40,000 bases of DNA from Actinidia chinensis. Its lineage: Eukaryota > Streptophyta > Magnoliopsida > Ericales > Actinidiaceae. The stretch is taken from the NCBI GenBank assembly GCA_009663005.1, contig CM018897.1, positions 4,106,312-4,146,311 of the forward strand, in the 5' to 3' direction. Position 1 is the stretch's first letter. Every line of letters starts with the position of its first letter. The notes beneath the pieces were generated by a model that worked only from the letters and a program-made list of their open reading frames with translations, did not search any database and was not told the DNA's origin. The position numbers were made by a program, and so were the translations under genes. This document shows, piece after piece, positions 1 to 12,118 of this stretch.

Positions 1-344
1 TTTCCCACAAGATAGGTTATAATTTTTGGTCTTATAAACTAAAATGTCCAAAAATCATGGATCCAAACATGACCTTAATTCGTGTGATGGTGGGATTTTT
101 ATTTTCATTTTCATTTTCATTTTCATTTATTTTTGTTTCTTTAATATGTTCACTACGCACGCTTGTACAATAATAACGTAACATATGGATAATTCGTGAA
201 TGGCCCACTGACCGTGTTTTGATGCCACGTGTTTACCTTTTAAAAATAATAATAAATTAACAATTATTAACGTTAATTTTTTATTTTGACCACTTAAATT
301 TAATTTAATTACGCCTGTAGAGCCCGGTTTGGCTTAATTTTTTT

Positions 345-722
345 GGGTAAATTACAATGACCTCCCCTGAGGTTTCGGATTAATACAAAAAGTATCCCTG
401 ACATTTAAAAAATTATAATGACTTCCCTTGAGGTTTAAAACTTGGAATAGATTCTCATTTTACACTGACCACCCTGAAATTATGGATTAATACACAGAAC
501 ACCCTTAACAAAGTTACTTTTTTTTGTCTTTTTGACGAATGATGTTGATTTGACGTCAGGAGTGCTTTGCGTATTAACTCAGAATCTCAGGGGTGGTTAA
601 CGTAAAATGGGAGAATCTGTTATAAGTTTCAAACCTCAAATAAGGTCATTATAATTTTTCAAACGTCAGGAGTGTTTTGTGTATTAACTCGGAACCTCAA
701 GGGAGGTCAGTGTATTTTACCC
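345..722. mobile_element. Foldback MITE with GGGTAAA termini
   Basis: The left arm (starting GGGTAAATTACAATGACCTC) is the near-perfect reverse complement of the right arm (ending GAGGTCAGTGTATTTTACCC). The complementarity continues with interruptions through much of the element, including AACCTCA/TGAGGTT and the TATTAA-TACACA stretches. Flanks are T-rich (TAATTTTTTT on the left, TATTTTTTTT on the right) and could be a roughly 9-10 bp target duplication, though this is weak because the sequence is simple. It has no coding capacity. Related termini recur at about 26446 and at 27297-28380 in this window. It resembles the foldback elements often grouped with Mutator-like transposons; that assignment is inference. 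Confidence 0.8.
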
Positions 723-880
723 TATTTTTTTTTTATTTCTTTGATTTTTGAGTATTTTTGTCTTATAAGAATTTTTTTGGAAATGTTAAAATTTTGCTCA
801 AGGGACCATTAATTCGAATAAATGAGAATTGGGTTTTGTTGTAAAGGCTGCGGATGACCATTTTTTTAAGTAATTACGGT

Positions 881-1103
881 TTAGGCTCCGTTTGGCACCA
901 ATTTTTTTTAACTTTTTTCCTAATTTGTTTGCTTAAAATAAGTAAAAAATCAATCAGAGTTGGTTTTTTTATTTTTATTTTTTTGTTTAATTTTAGCCTA
1001 AAATAAAGCACAAAAAGGCAAAAAAAACAACTAAAAGCTTGGGCTTTTTTGGCAAAAACAAGCCTTAAAAAAGTGAATGTAAGCAGTACCAAATGGAGCC
1101 TAA
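881..1103. mobile_element. MITE with TTAGGCTCC terminal inverted repeats
   Basis: The left end TTAGGCTCCGTTTGGCACCA pairs with the right end, whose reverse complement reads TTAGGCTCCATTTGGTACTG, giving about 17 of 20 matches. The interior is A/T-rich and non-coding, so the open frame that happens to span it is not a gene. I could not identify a clear target site duplication. Confidence 0.75.
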
Positions 1104-2329
1104 GTCGAGTCTATCTTTTTTAGGATAAGTTTCTAAAAATTTATTCTAAATAAAATAATTCTAATTTTAAGTTTTAGATATCCACAAAAATAACGAAAAA
1201 AATGAAAGAATTTAAAAATTTGCTTGGTTGATGATTTTCGAAACTTGTTTTTTTAGATTTTTTTACGGACGAACTTATTTTTTAGATAATATTTAAAAGA
1301 TATCTTCAAATTCTCAAAAATTATTTTTGGTAAAAAATGAGTAACACATGAAAATAATGAATCTTTTTATTCTCAAAAATAATTTCTGAAAAATCATTTT
1401 TAAAATTGAACCAAATAGAAAGTAAAGGTTTTAAATATTTTATTAGTTCTTATAACATTTCTTTTTCTAAAGGTAAAAAAAATAATAAATTTTTTAAATT
1501 GATTTTTTATTTTTTTTGTATTTCGTGAACTTTTTTTGTCGTTTGATTAAAAATTTATACTTTTATGGTTTCTCTCAACGAGAAGAGTCTGAAAATATAA
1601 ACAATTCATCTAATTTTTTAAAAAATCACTAAAGACGAAAAAAAACACCATTTTTATCTCGAAAACTTCTAAAATAATTTTTTTCATTCTTTATTTTTTT
1701 TAATTATATATAAAAAAATCTTGAAGAGAGAAATTAAAAAAATATAAAATTTTATTCAAACAGTAACAAAAGTTCACTTAAAAAAAACTCGAAAACACCA
1801 ATTTCCCAAACTGAAAACTTAGAAAGTATCCTATGTTTGGCATGAAGACCAATTATTTGGAGCTTGAACGTTCAAACTATACACGAATCCTACAAATGCA
1901 AATGTTGGGCCATAACCTACTTTAGGATTTGGGGGGCTCAAAAGACAATTGTGGAATGGCCCTTTAAATGAGTACAATAATACTTTTCATTGATGTGATT
2001 CATGGCCGTGCATGAACCATCAACACAGTCATCAATGGACACACCACAAAACCAGGAATAGATATATCTTTTGTTTACATATTGGCTGTCACTTTTGCTT
2101 TCCTTTTCTTTGTTTTTTGAGTGACTTTTACTTGTATTCATCAATCACTATGAAATACTCGAACTTATGAAATATAATATTAATTTTATTACTCATGAAA
2201 AACATAAATAACTCCCGTATGTAACTTCAAAATAGTAACAAATAACATTACGAATAAAAGCTAAGTCATCTAAAAAATTTTAGAGAAAAGTTACGTACAC
2301 AAATTTTAAACACAACGCCAGCCACACTT
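1104..2329. other. AT-rich intergenic DNA with one member of a dispersed repeat
   Basis: No gene is visible. The stretch around 1540-1770 (GAGAAGAGTCTGAAAATATA, then AATATAAAATTTTATTCAAA) resembles blocks at 5010-5230 and 8930-9150, so it is probably an old copy of the same short AT-rich element. The small open frame near 1940-2140 has no recognisable domain and is probably chance. Confidence 0.4.
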
Positions 2330-2720
2330 TGTTGAAAATTTAGTATGAATGAAGTTGGACATTTTCTTCTCCTGTAAAAGAGAGCCAGAGCTTTTGATTG
2401 GAGGACCGAGAGTTTGTTTTCGATTTTGAGAGAGAGACAGACGTAGGTCAGTTCGCCAAGGTTGTCTCGGTGTTATTCTGACGTACGCAGTCTAGTCATT
2501 TTATCTTGAGAGAAAGACACCAGTGAAGTCTACAACACCCTCGGTAAGCAGCGAATCTTTTTTAAGGAGACTGCGTTTGTAGGACTCGACTTGTAATTCT
2601 ATTTGTATCTTATTCCTGGTTTTTATTTTGTAATTGTTAATTTAGTTTACTTGTATACAATTGCTATCAATAGAAAATCGTTATTTGAAATTCTATATTT
2701 ACTGTAAATTTTTTTCAACA
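2330..2720 (+). mobile_element. Probable solo LTR (Copia-like)
   Basis: The block starts TGTTGAAAA and ends TTTTTCAACA, so it has TG...CA ends inside a 9-bp inverted repeat, as LTRs do. The flanks CACTT (2325-2329) and CATTT (2721-2725) agree at 4 of 5 positions, consistent with an aged 5-bp target duplication. The interior has a purine-rich leader-like segment and a T-rich U5-like tail, similar in style to short Copia LTRs. No internal retrotransposon domain or second LTR is next to it, so it is called solo. Confidence 0.6.
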
Positions 2721-3745
2721 CATTTTTTACAAATGATGGGTCCCACGATGGAGTTCACGTGTTGTGAGACCATCTCTTATGAAAGAGATACGAAGAATTA
2801 AAGAATTGTGTCTAAAATGTGTGTACTTAAAACCATTGCTGACTAGAGACTACCTTTAACTTCATGCTAAAGTAAGTTTTTATCTCTTTACAGCCAAACT
2901 ATGGTGTCATGACATGGAGAAAAAACTAAAGAACTGAGTCATTTCCTTTTAATTGGTTATTTTGATAGTTTAAAAGAAGAAAAAAATGATATAAAGTAGG
3001 AGAAATTGATGGAAAGAGTTTCTCTTAACTCAAATTTTGAATCTCTTGAGAGAATTTGGGTAGCTATTTGTAAACCCCTTTAGAAATTTTAATTTTTTAA
3101 TATGTCTCAGTATGTCCATCTCTCTCTCCAAAATACCCTAATCCTAGTCATAGGCCGGGTGGTGGGGGCCGGAAAACTGAGGTTAAGCGGCGAAGGCACG
3201 GCCGGAGGAGTGGGAGGTTGGTGAGGAGAGAATTTTTTAGTTTTGAATTTTATGTTACTATCCTAGGTGGTCATTTCATTCACGGATGGAATCTGAATAA
3301 AATAAATTTATTTGGGAGGTATCATGATAAATATATAATTAGTATGAGTTAACCGCGTAAGCGAGCCGAATAGAACCTTCATTAAATAATAATAATGCAA
3401 ATAAACTAAGTAATCCAGGCTTGTTGTGCCTAATTAGGCTCGGGTTTTTATAATTAAAAATATTAATTAATAAACTAAGATGAGCATGATTTAATCACCT
3501 GAAAGAGATCTTATGCACAGGTGAGAAGATCCACAAAACCCTAATTATTTAACAACTTTATATAAAATAAGCATACTTTCATACACTATTGTTTGAAGTG
3601 GAGGGAACAGTGATTTAAAGGCCAATCCCATATTGTTTCTACTCTTTTTGCAAATGAATTAATTTAGTTTTAGCTAGGTTTTATTTTTGTTTTGTGTTTT
3701 GTGTTTTTGTTTATATTATATTTTTTGTGAATAATCTAATATACA
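2721..3745. other. Intergenic, no gene seen
   Basis: No domain, splice-linked exon chain or RNA gene is recognised. A short GC-rich patch near 3150-3225 (GGCCGGGTGGTGGGGGCCGG) stands out from the AT-rich surroundings but has no coding signal I can support. Confidence 0.3.
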
Positions 3746-3977
3746 CCCCATTCGGTTTAATTTTTGTTTTCTATTTTTTGTTTATCATTTTTGGAAAGCA
3801 CATAAAATTTGTTTGATTGACAAATTTAAAAGTTGTTTATCGAGGATTTTTAAATTATTTTTTTCACATTTTTAAGAACCATTTCTGTTAAAAAATGATA
3901 ATCGTTTTATTTTAAACAACGAATTCCGAAAAGTACTTTATAAAATTGATTTTGAAAACACTAACTAAACAAGTGGG
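3746..3977. mobile_element. MITE-like element, GTTTGG family
   Basis: The segment starts CCATTCGGTTTAATTTTTGT and ends with CACTAACTAAACAAGTGGG, which is roughly inverted. The inside (GCACATAAAATTTGTTTGATTG) closely parallels the element in CutA intron 5 (ACACATAAAACTTGTTTGTTTG at 33863-33884). Both are therefore likely copies of one non-autonomous DNA transposon family. The ends are approximate. Confidence 0.5.
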
Positions 3978-4704
3978 TTCCAAATGTAGTCAAAATCAAA
4001 GAAGTCTTACCACAAAATTGTATTTTCGAGTTTGAATTCTATTGTTTCTTTGTTTTCTTCAACCACAAACTGTCTCACTCTTGTAATTACCCTAGCATAA
4101 ATACACTGATCCCTACTTGTAGTATTTTCGAACTTATTCCCCACCCCTTGTTTCTTTCAAACCCAAAAACACAAAAAACTATATGAAAAAAAAAAACAAA
4201 TTCTTCCCAACACAACACCCTTAGGAATTTTTACACTCATCATATATGTCCAAACTGATTTTATTTTTGGCCCCCCCCCCTTCTCCCCTCCGCCGTACGT
4301 TCACACCACATACACTTATTTCTAATTTTATTATTCTTATCGCCCCTTATTCCCTTAAATTCAGCTGTCCCCACCTGTATAAGGCTCAAGCAGTGAATGA
4401 TGAGAGGTCCGGTGGTTGTGGATTGACCACTGAAAATGAAAGTCACTGGTTTTGGAAACTAGATGATGCTTAGTAGCTTACCCACCAATAAATTTTATAT
4501 ACTTATACACATAACTAATTCATTTAGATATTATTTACGACAATTAATAGTTCCTCATAAGAGGCCTTATAAATTTTATATATGGATGTGAATTACCTAA
4601 ACAACCTTTAGAAGTTTAGAACTATACATATATTTTCTTGGTTTCTAATTGATTTTAATCAATACACACGAAGGTCATTTTTGACATTAACATCCGTTTA
4701 AGGG
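3978..4704. other. Intergenic, no gene seen
   Basis: It contains a 10-C run at about 4270-4279 and short open frames on both strands over 4246-4473 that mirror each other. Neither has a recognisable domain or splice context. I see nothing that supports a gene. Confidence 0.3.
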
Positions 4705-5284
4705 AGGCTATTTAGTATGGGTGTTTTTTTTTAAATTTTTTATTTTTCTTTGAGTTTTTTCCTGATATTTGATTTAAAATGTTATATTTTCAAGTGGCTG
4801 TTTTTTTTTTTAATCAAAAAAAAATTTTTTTTACTTGGCAAATTAAATATTTTTTTAAATCTGATCAATTTTTTTATATTTTCCGATTCCGTTCTTCATG
4901 AGAAACCAGAAAAATATGAAATTTTAATCAAACTGTTAAAAATGCTTTTGTTTACTTTTTTTCCGTCTTTATTATTTTTTTTCATTGTTTACTCAAATTT
5001 TTGTGTTTTCAGATTAATCTTGACAAGAGAAATCTGAAAATATAAAAAAATCTCATCTAATTTGGAAAAAAGTTCACTAAAAATAAAAAAATTATTTTTA
5101 CTCAATAAATTAACTACAATTTTAATCTTTAGTGGATTTTTTAAAAATTTTGAACAAAAATTTAAAATTTTTAGATTCATCTCATCAAGGTGAACTACAA
5201 AATATAAAATTCTGATCAAACAAAAAACTCGATATCAAAACAGTTAAAAAAAATTATAAAAAAACTATACCAAACGTGGCCTAA
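4705..5284. mobile_element. AT-rich non-autonomous element
   Basis: The left end AGGCTATTTAGTATGGGTGT is partly complementary to the right end ATACCAAACGTGGCCTAAT. The interior carries repeated blocks reading roughly AAATCTGAAAATATAAAAAA and AAATATAAAATTCTGATCAA, found also at 1540-1770 and 8930-9150. It is very A/T-rich, and its long open frames are low-complexity artefacts. The boundaries are uncertain. Confidence 0.45.
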
Positions 5285-5479
5285 TATTTTCAAGACATTA
5301 ACACACTTGAGTTTGGGAGAGGGAGAGAGAATTTGTTTTGGAGAGACAGTCAACATACACTTGAGTTTGGTGGGGCCTAAGACCATTGGGTGCCATTTGG
5401 TTGTGGATTTCTCCAAACAAAAAAACAAAAAAAAAAAAAAAACATCCCACGCTGAAAGCTAAAAAACCACTAAAAGGTT

Positions 5480-5722
5480 TTTAACACCACTTGTCTTTTT
5501 AATAATAATTAGAAAAAGATAGGATATATTATGGAAGTGGGTGGTTGACAAATCATGAGGTAAGTTTTCATTTTTTTTATTTATATAACAATTAATAATG
5601 ATTAAAACATTTAAATATAAACTTAGGTACAATTAAAGCCAATTTTGATAAATGAGAAAGTGTTACGGAACTTTAAAATGTGATAAAACACTGACCATGA
5701 TTCGCAACTTATATATTACTAG
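5480..5722 (-). mobile_element. Helitron-like 3' end fragment
   Basis: Read on the minus strand, the segment around 5755-5718 contains GCACGTGTATACACACTCTAG followed by T. That is a short palindrome (GTGTATACAC) directly before a CTAG terminus, as in Helitron 3' ends. A neighbouring stretch (5636-5685) matches 36235-36280 at roughly 80%, so sequence of this kind recurs in the window. I did not find a matching 5' TC end, so the extent is a guess. Confidence 0.35.
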
Positions 5723-7080
5723 AGTGTGTATACACGTGCAATATACGCAAGAATAAAGTTATGGGTCTCACATCTAAGTAATAGTATGTGATTCATACCT
5801 CACGTGAATATCAATTCATGGAGTGTCCCTCACACCATTGTCTCTGGTCCCGATTTATTTGTCGTTTTTGAGCATTTTTGTTGTTTTCGAAATAACTTTT
5901 TAAAATTTTGCATCAAACAAAATATCTGCATTGTTCTTCTATACAAAATTTTTAAAATTATAAAAAAATAATATAAATTATAAATTATAAATAAATTTTT
6001 AGATGTCTAGAATAGTAAAAATAGATAAACAAATTAAAATAGAGATAGTAAAAATAAAAGTTTTAAATTATTAAAACTATTTTAATAGATAATTCTGAAA
6101 TAGTAAAAATATATACAGTCTCAAAAACTGAAATTGTACCAAAATAAATTGTCTTTTTATTTATACTAGCAAATATGAGCCAATATAGAAAAATACCCAC
6201 AAACCAATGTTAAAGGACCGCAAAAGGAGGAAATCCATGCCCCCTGTCCCCATATTTTATGCTACACTAGCACCCACTTTCTTAGACTTTTAAGTTTTAC
6301 CCCCTATTCTACTTTATCTTTATCCACCTATCTAGCATATAATACAAAAAAAAAAGGCCATTCCCACGGTCAACCTCTTAAATCTTGTTTAACGGGCTTG
6401 TTGGGTGCTAATATAATCAATAGAAGAACTTAGAGATTACAAGTAGAGTGCATTTAGGTTGAAAGTTCTATCACCCTAACACTGAGACGAATAATTTAAT
6501 TTAATTTATAAAGATAGTGAGATAGTTACTTACGTCAAGTGAGTTATAAGGGGTTGTGCTTATGTTCATGAAAGAGAGTGTTTATTAATATGTTTGTTTC
6601 TTTCTGCGAATTTTTTTAGATTTAAATGTGCATACAAAAAATTTGATATGTCAAATCGAGTACAACTTATTAAATGGTGAAGATTTTAAGAGCAAATGAG
6701 AAAATTCATGTTAGTAGATTACACAAACTTACTATGTTTAGATGGCCATTATCTTGAGTTGAAATGAGAATCTCAAGCTTAGAAACAAGATTTTTAATAC
6801 TTAATTAAATGATCGGAGTTTTTTGATGTTTAAATTTTTTCACGAATCTTAATCGAGAAATAACTTTTTAGATTGACTTCGAAATCTAAAATTTGTGAGG
6901 ATAGTAGAGAAATCATGTTAATTCTTAATTTAGAAACCTTATGCTCGTTGAATTGAGAGAATCATAAATTTCTTTCTCATTCCTATTGCATCCAAACAGT
7001 ACAATCACGAGAACTTGAATTCACATTCCTATTGCCATGTAACCCAAAATTGGGCAAACTTCAACACTTGGCATTTGTTA
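5723..7080. other. Intergenic, no gene seen
   Basis: AT-rich with no recognisable domain, RNA gene or clean repeat boundary. Several ACACGTG/CACGTGA motifs near 5732 and 5802 are G-box-like, but no nearby gene gives them meaning. Confidence 0.3.
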
Positions 7081-7084
7081 GGGA

Positions 7085-7790
7085 CACTATGAGTTTGTTT
7101 GTTAACTGTTTAATTCGTTTTTCTGTTAATTTATGTATTTGAAAATAAACGTAAACAAAAAAACTTATTGTATTACAAAAATAAATAAAAATAAGGTTAA
7201 ACAACTTTAATTATTTTTTTTGGAAAAATAAGCAAACAAGAAAAGTTATTTTATTTGTTTACAAATCTTTTTCATTCAAATTTTTTTATCAAATTTTCCC
7301 CCACACCTCCACCTCCACACATGCCGCCACATCTCACTAATCAACCACACCTCCCCTCCACCACCACCTCCACTCCACCACCGCTGCCACCATCTCCACC
7401 GCCGACCACAACATCCACCCCACCCAACCACCACCACCACCTCCACCTCCACAGCACCTCCAACCCATCTCCACACCTGCCTCCACCACCACCACCTACA
7501 AACCAACGCTGCCACCACCACCACCACCTCCTCCAACCACCACTATCGTCGCGCCGCAGCACAACCTCCCCTCCACCTCCAACCGTCACCTCCTCCGCCC
7601 CCCGCCTCCACTTTTTTTAATAGTTTTTAACTAGTAAACAAAACATATTTTGTTTTTTTAAATAGTTAAAAAATAGGTGAATCAACATATTTTTAATTTC
7701 TGTTTTATAAAAAATACAACAAAACAAAATAAAAATAAATAAAACGTAAACAGGAAAAATAAAACGTTATTCAAACATCTATATGGTTGT
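7085..7790. mobile_element. Degraded element with expanded CCA/CCT-rich centre
   Basis: The outer parts show an imperfect inverted relation: the left reads GTTTGTTAACTGTTTAATTC, and the right, reverse-complemented, reads GTTTGAATAACGTTTTATTT. The inside carries a low-complexity C-rich block. This suggests a small DNA transposon in which a pyrimidine/CCA tract has expanded. There is no transposase, and the boundaries are approximate. Confidence 0.35.
7295..7612. repeat. CCA/CCT-rich low-complexity tract
   Basis: About 320 bp consist almost only of CCA, CCT, CAC and ACC triplets, sharply bounded by A/T-rich DNA. It opens long frames on both strands: Pro/His/Thr-rich on plus, Gly/Trp/Val-rich on minus. 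These are what any such tract would give. I read it as a cryptic trinucleotide repeat and not as a proline-rich protein gene. Confidence 0.8.
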
Positions 7791-8819
7791 TGGTCATGCC
7801 ATACGCCACCACTCAAAATTAAGTTTGACATATATGGTTTTACTTCCACTAATCTCCTCATGTTTAAAAGGCCATAAATTGATTGACTTGACATCATTTG
7901 CTTTCATTAATTATTTTCAAAGCAAGGCATTTCATTGATTTTAAATATTAATTCAAAAGTTTGTATGAGATTAATTAAGCCTCATCAAGTGAAACCATGC
8001 TCACATTATTAGAACAATAATTCAATGCATCCAAAATTAAACCACAAAAAAATATTTAAAAAATACATGTACAACTTAGATTGAAATTTGGTGAATATGG
8101 TCCATACACTTAGTTTTTAAATCATTCTATGTGATTTGGTTATCGATAACATAGAACAACTCGATCTTATTGAAAGTAAGCACGATTAGGGCGATCTCCA
8201 ATACCATGAAAATCTCGTGGTCAATCAAGGACAAAGTAGCCCTTATGCCACAATGCAACCCGTGTTCCCACGATTTTGTGCACGAGTCTACCTTGAAAAT
8301 AATTAATAATTACGAGATTTTTACTACAATTAGGACTAATCACTATCATGCGTGAACGTAGTTTTCAAAGGTAATTATTATAAATACATCACTATTTGAC
8401 ACATGATTCTTGTTTCCACTAATCCCTTGTGTTTTAAAAAGGACAAGGGCATCATTCCTTTTTATCATTTTTCAACTATTTGCTCTAAAATAATAATAAA
8501 TTAAATATTTTCGCCTTTAAAAGTCAATAAATTCACTATTAGCGTGGCATTATTAAAACAATCCCTTTGATTTGGAACTTAGCCACATGTATGAGTTCAT
8601 TAAGCTCAATTATTAGGCAAGATTAATGATAATGAGGCCCCACACTGTTGGTGCTTTTTGGTAATGTGGTAGGTTAGTTAGGTTTGGATGTGGTAAAAAT
8701 GCACCATTGAGTGTCTTAAAACCTACCATGATGCTAACAATAATAATAACTATTGGGACTGATATTAAATTGATTATTTATGCATAATAATAATTTAAGG
8801 CATAATATCGTAATACCTT
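7791..8819. other. Intergenic, no gene seen
   Basis: Nothing supports a gene here. The short open frame near 8170-8355 has no domain and no splice partners. Confidence 0.3.
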
Positions 8820-9210
8820 AAGGAATTAGTTGATTACTTAATCTGGTTTTAGTTTTTTGTAAGACTTTTTAACTGTTTTAGTTTTTAAGTTTTTTTATTT
8901 TTAATAAATTGTTTTACCTATTTAATCAAAATTATATACTTTTTGGGTTCTGTTGACGAGAAGAGTCTCAAAATATAAGAAATTTCATATAATTTAGAAA
9001 AAAATTCACTAAAAAAAATTTATTTTCTCAACAAATTTGCTATTTTTTTACTGGATTTTTTAAGAAGAAAATTGAACAAAATATTACATTTTCAGATTCT
9101 TCTTAGTAAGAGGAACCGAAAAATATAAAATTTTGATTAAATAATTAAAAAAAACTCAAAAATTAAAATAATTAAAAAATAATAAAAATTAATGTACTAC
9201 ACTTTTACCC
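8820..9210. repeat. Third copy of the AT-rich dispersed element
   Basis: The block GAGAAGAGTCTCAAAATATA and the following ATTTAGAAAAAAATTCACTA parallel the segments at 1560-1620 and 5030-5085. A second internal block (AACCGAAAAATATAAAATTT) parallels 4905-4930 and 5195-5215. Termini could not be fixed. Confidence 0.45.
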
Positions 9211-10735
9211 AAATGCAATTTATTTTTTGTCTTTATTACATAAAATTACAATAAAAATTTTTATATTTTTATCTATTACCGAAATTACCTCTCACCGTAT
9301 ATACTTTTACTTCTTTTTTATTGAACGGATAGATTAGATATTTATTAAAAAATTATATAATAAAAAATAAAAAATGAATTACATTTAATAAAAAATAAAG
9401 TGAATAAATCACTACTCTTAAAAAAATCTTTAAAAAAATTACGTCAAGCTTGGCCTGATGTTGTGCGTCTGTGTTGAGAAATTATTTAGTATTCTTGGAG
9501 TAAATTCTAATGGCACAATCTAACTTAAAAGTAATTGATCTAAACAGTAAAATTTATAATTTTTTATCTAAATTATAATTAATATGTACAGATATATCAT
9601 TCAATCGTGTTGTGTTGTCTCAGCATGGCATGAACTACTGTATGTTTGTAGGTGCATGCATGCACGCGTCGGCTCGTGAACCAATGAGACAGAGAGATGA
9701 TCTACGTGTATCGATATTCGTGCATCTGTATCAAATAATCAAACTATAGTTCAGTGGCTTTCCATGCACGCGGGAGATGAAGTGTTTAGGAAAAACAATA
9801 GTTGGATTGATAAAATAGGTTAACATTCTTGTAACGTAAATAAACAAACCAGAATAAAATTCGTGTTGGACTTGTTAAATTTTTTAAATAACGTGTTGAG
9901 TTGAACTCATGATCAACTTAATTAAATCTCGTTTGAAATCATTTAGCTTTATAAACAAATTAATTTTGAATAAATTTTTAAATTCGTTTAGTTTTCAAAT
10001 CAAAATTTGAATAATCTACTGTTTAGCACGTTCGGCTCGTCCATCAATCTTACATTCTTTTCCACTTATCAGGATTAGTGAAAATGTGTGATCCGTTGCT
10101 TTTATGCAGGCTATATTGGTGTGAATTGTATTCTATTGTATCAATCAATTATAAAATGAGACTAATGTTTATCACTTGTGAACTAAGTGAGCAAAATTAG
10201 ACGAAGAGCGTTTAAGAACACTTGATTTCTACCCTTATCACATATGACTTGCGCCGTTCATATTTCTTTTGAGGAATAAATTTGTGTAGTGAAAATTGAA
10301 ATTTCAGATTTCTGGTATTATTTTGTACTTATCACTTTCTCTTTTATTTCGAAGACAGAATGCTAATCTGAAAGTACTACTTGGTTCTCCCGCTAATTTA
10401 AAATTACACACAAAAAAAATACTTGTGTTATTTGGGATTGCCCACAAATTAATCCAATAAACTTTCATAAACTAACCTAAATAAACTAACTCCGAACACA
10501 CCCTAAAAATAAAGTTTTTTTTTTTTTTGGCAATAAAACACCTAATCTAACCAAAGAGGACCTAAATTTAATCTAACAATTCCGGATTACATCATATAAT
10601 ATTGTATATTAAATGATAAAAACAATACAAGTAAAGTAGGTTGGGATTTTAACCATATATCCATCGCACAACGGAAGTAAACCTACAATATATATAAATC
10701 AACAAGCAAGCACATTAACACATGCACACATCCAA
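9211..10735. other. Intergenic, no gene seen
   Basis: AT-rich, with one more balanced patch near 9600-9780 that contains overlapping TGCATGCATGCA. No coding, RNA or bounded repeat feature is recognised. Confidence 0.3.
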
Positions 10736-10739
10736 AAAT

Positions 10740-11000
10740 AAAATAAAACACCGAGTTTACGTGATTTGATCCAAATTGCCTATATCCATAGAAGATACAA
10801 ATACTTCATTATATGAGAAAAAATAAAGAATACATATAAGATGACCAAAATACTCAAAATCTACACCCCTATCCAAGTTATCCAAGTTACATGCTCAAGG
10901 ATAGTTTAGCTCTCGCTCACCGTGGTAGTGTCTCACGGTATTCTTTTCTCTCACCCCTCCATCACTATTTTTTTCCATACCACTCTCTCATCTCTCTCAC
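10740..11000. repeat. LTR-like remnant
   Basis: The phrase around 10755-10825 (GAGTTTACGTGATTTGATCC, then GCCTATATCC, then CTTCATTATATGAGAAAAAA) has the same layout as a block in CutA intron 3 (GGATTTACATGGTTAGCCGT ... GCCTACGTTAG ... TTCACTATGAAC). From general knowledge this layout occurs in many plant LTR-type repeats. Ends were not found. Confidence 0.3.
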
Positions 11001-11689
11001 CAAAACCCTAGCCTCCTTAAAATTATCTATAGGCCAACCAAGATGCGTATCACATTATGATTCATTTTTCATCTAGAAAACCAATGCAATTAGAAACCCA
11101 ATCACAATAGATTTTCTTTTTCATAAACACTTTTAATTTGGTAGATATTCTCACCCCAGGTAAGATTGCTTTTTCCATAAAATTAATAAAACATAACACA
11201 TTGGATTTCTAGTGAATTTTGGACCCCACCCTCCAAATCTCATAATTATATGGGTTCGCATCATACATGGGGGACCAATCCTACAAAGTAAACATAACAT
11301 TTTTGTGTCCTAAAATAGCAGCTCGAGTGATTCATGAGTCGCGATGAGAAATTATTTAGTCCTATTGTTTTAAACAATTTGATTTATTATATTTTTATTT
11401 TAATTATTATAAATATATTTAAATATGTATCATTTATTAAATAGCGTAAAATAATGCTCTAAAAATCTTTAATAATATCTTGTGTATCACTTGTACGAGT
11501 TGTACCAGTGTACCATAATAACTTGGCGTGTGGGAACACACAGAAAAAAGCTTGTAAATGGCGAATGAATTCAGATTCGACTGAGACTTCAAAAGGTTTT
11601 TGCAGTAGAAAGTGTGAGAAAGTGCTTTACAACTGGAATGATTTTTACTAAATAAAACCCCCACGTCCCTTGCCCTTTTAGTCTTTTAC

Positions 11690-12118
11690 TTGCAAAGGCT
11701 TTAGGGCTCTCTGGGATGGACTTGGAGGATTATGGAGGAGGATAATTTTAATGTTGTTGAATACTTTTTAGAAGTGGGTGGAGGAGAAGGGTGGAAGCAT
11801 TAAGAAAGAAACTATAGAGAAGAAAAAGAAAGTAAAAGATAAAATAGTAGTTATGAAAAAAGATTTAGTTTATTGCGTATGGTATATGAAAACAAAATTA
11901 TACATGGAATTTATTTTTATATTATTTTTTTCTTATCGCCACCCCTTATCCCCCGGATAAAATTTTAGTTAGGTCTAGGTCATCCAAAAATTATCCGCCT
12001 TTATCTCTAGGGGTAATAAAGTATCTGCCTTTCATATCCGTCAGCCAAACGCCAGAAGTAAAATTATCCGGGGGAAAGTTATTCAACCTCCATATCCGGT
12101 AGCCCAAACGGACCCTTA
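11690..12118. mobile_element. Degraded DNA-transposon-like element
   Basis: The left part reads GGATGGACTTGGAGGATTAT. The right part, reverse-complemented, starts AAGGGTCCGTTTGGGCTACC, then GGATATGGAGGTTGAATAAC, giving a loose inverted relation. The terminus GTCCGTTTGGGC is typical of plant MITEs. The interior has two short near-repeats containing TTATCCGCC and TTATCCGGG. No coding content. Confidence 0.35.

Noticed and set aside
4750..5037. 95-codon Phe/Leu/Ile-rich frame
   Set aside because: Poly-T-derived low complexity inside an AT-rich repeat element.
7255..7620. 121-codon Pro/His/Thr-rich open frame
   Set aside because: It is a reading of a CCA/CCT low-complexity tract that is equally open on the other strand, with no domain or splice context.
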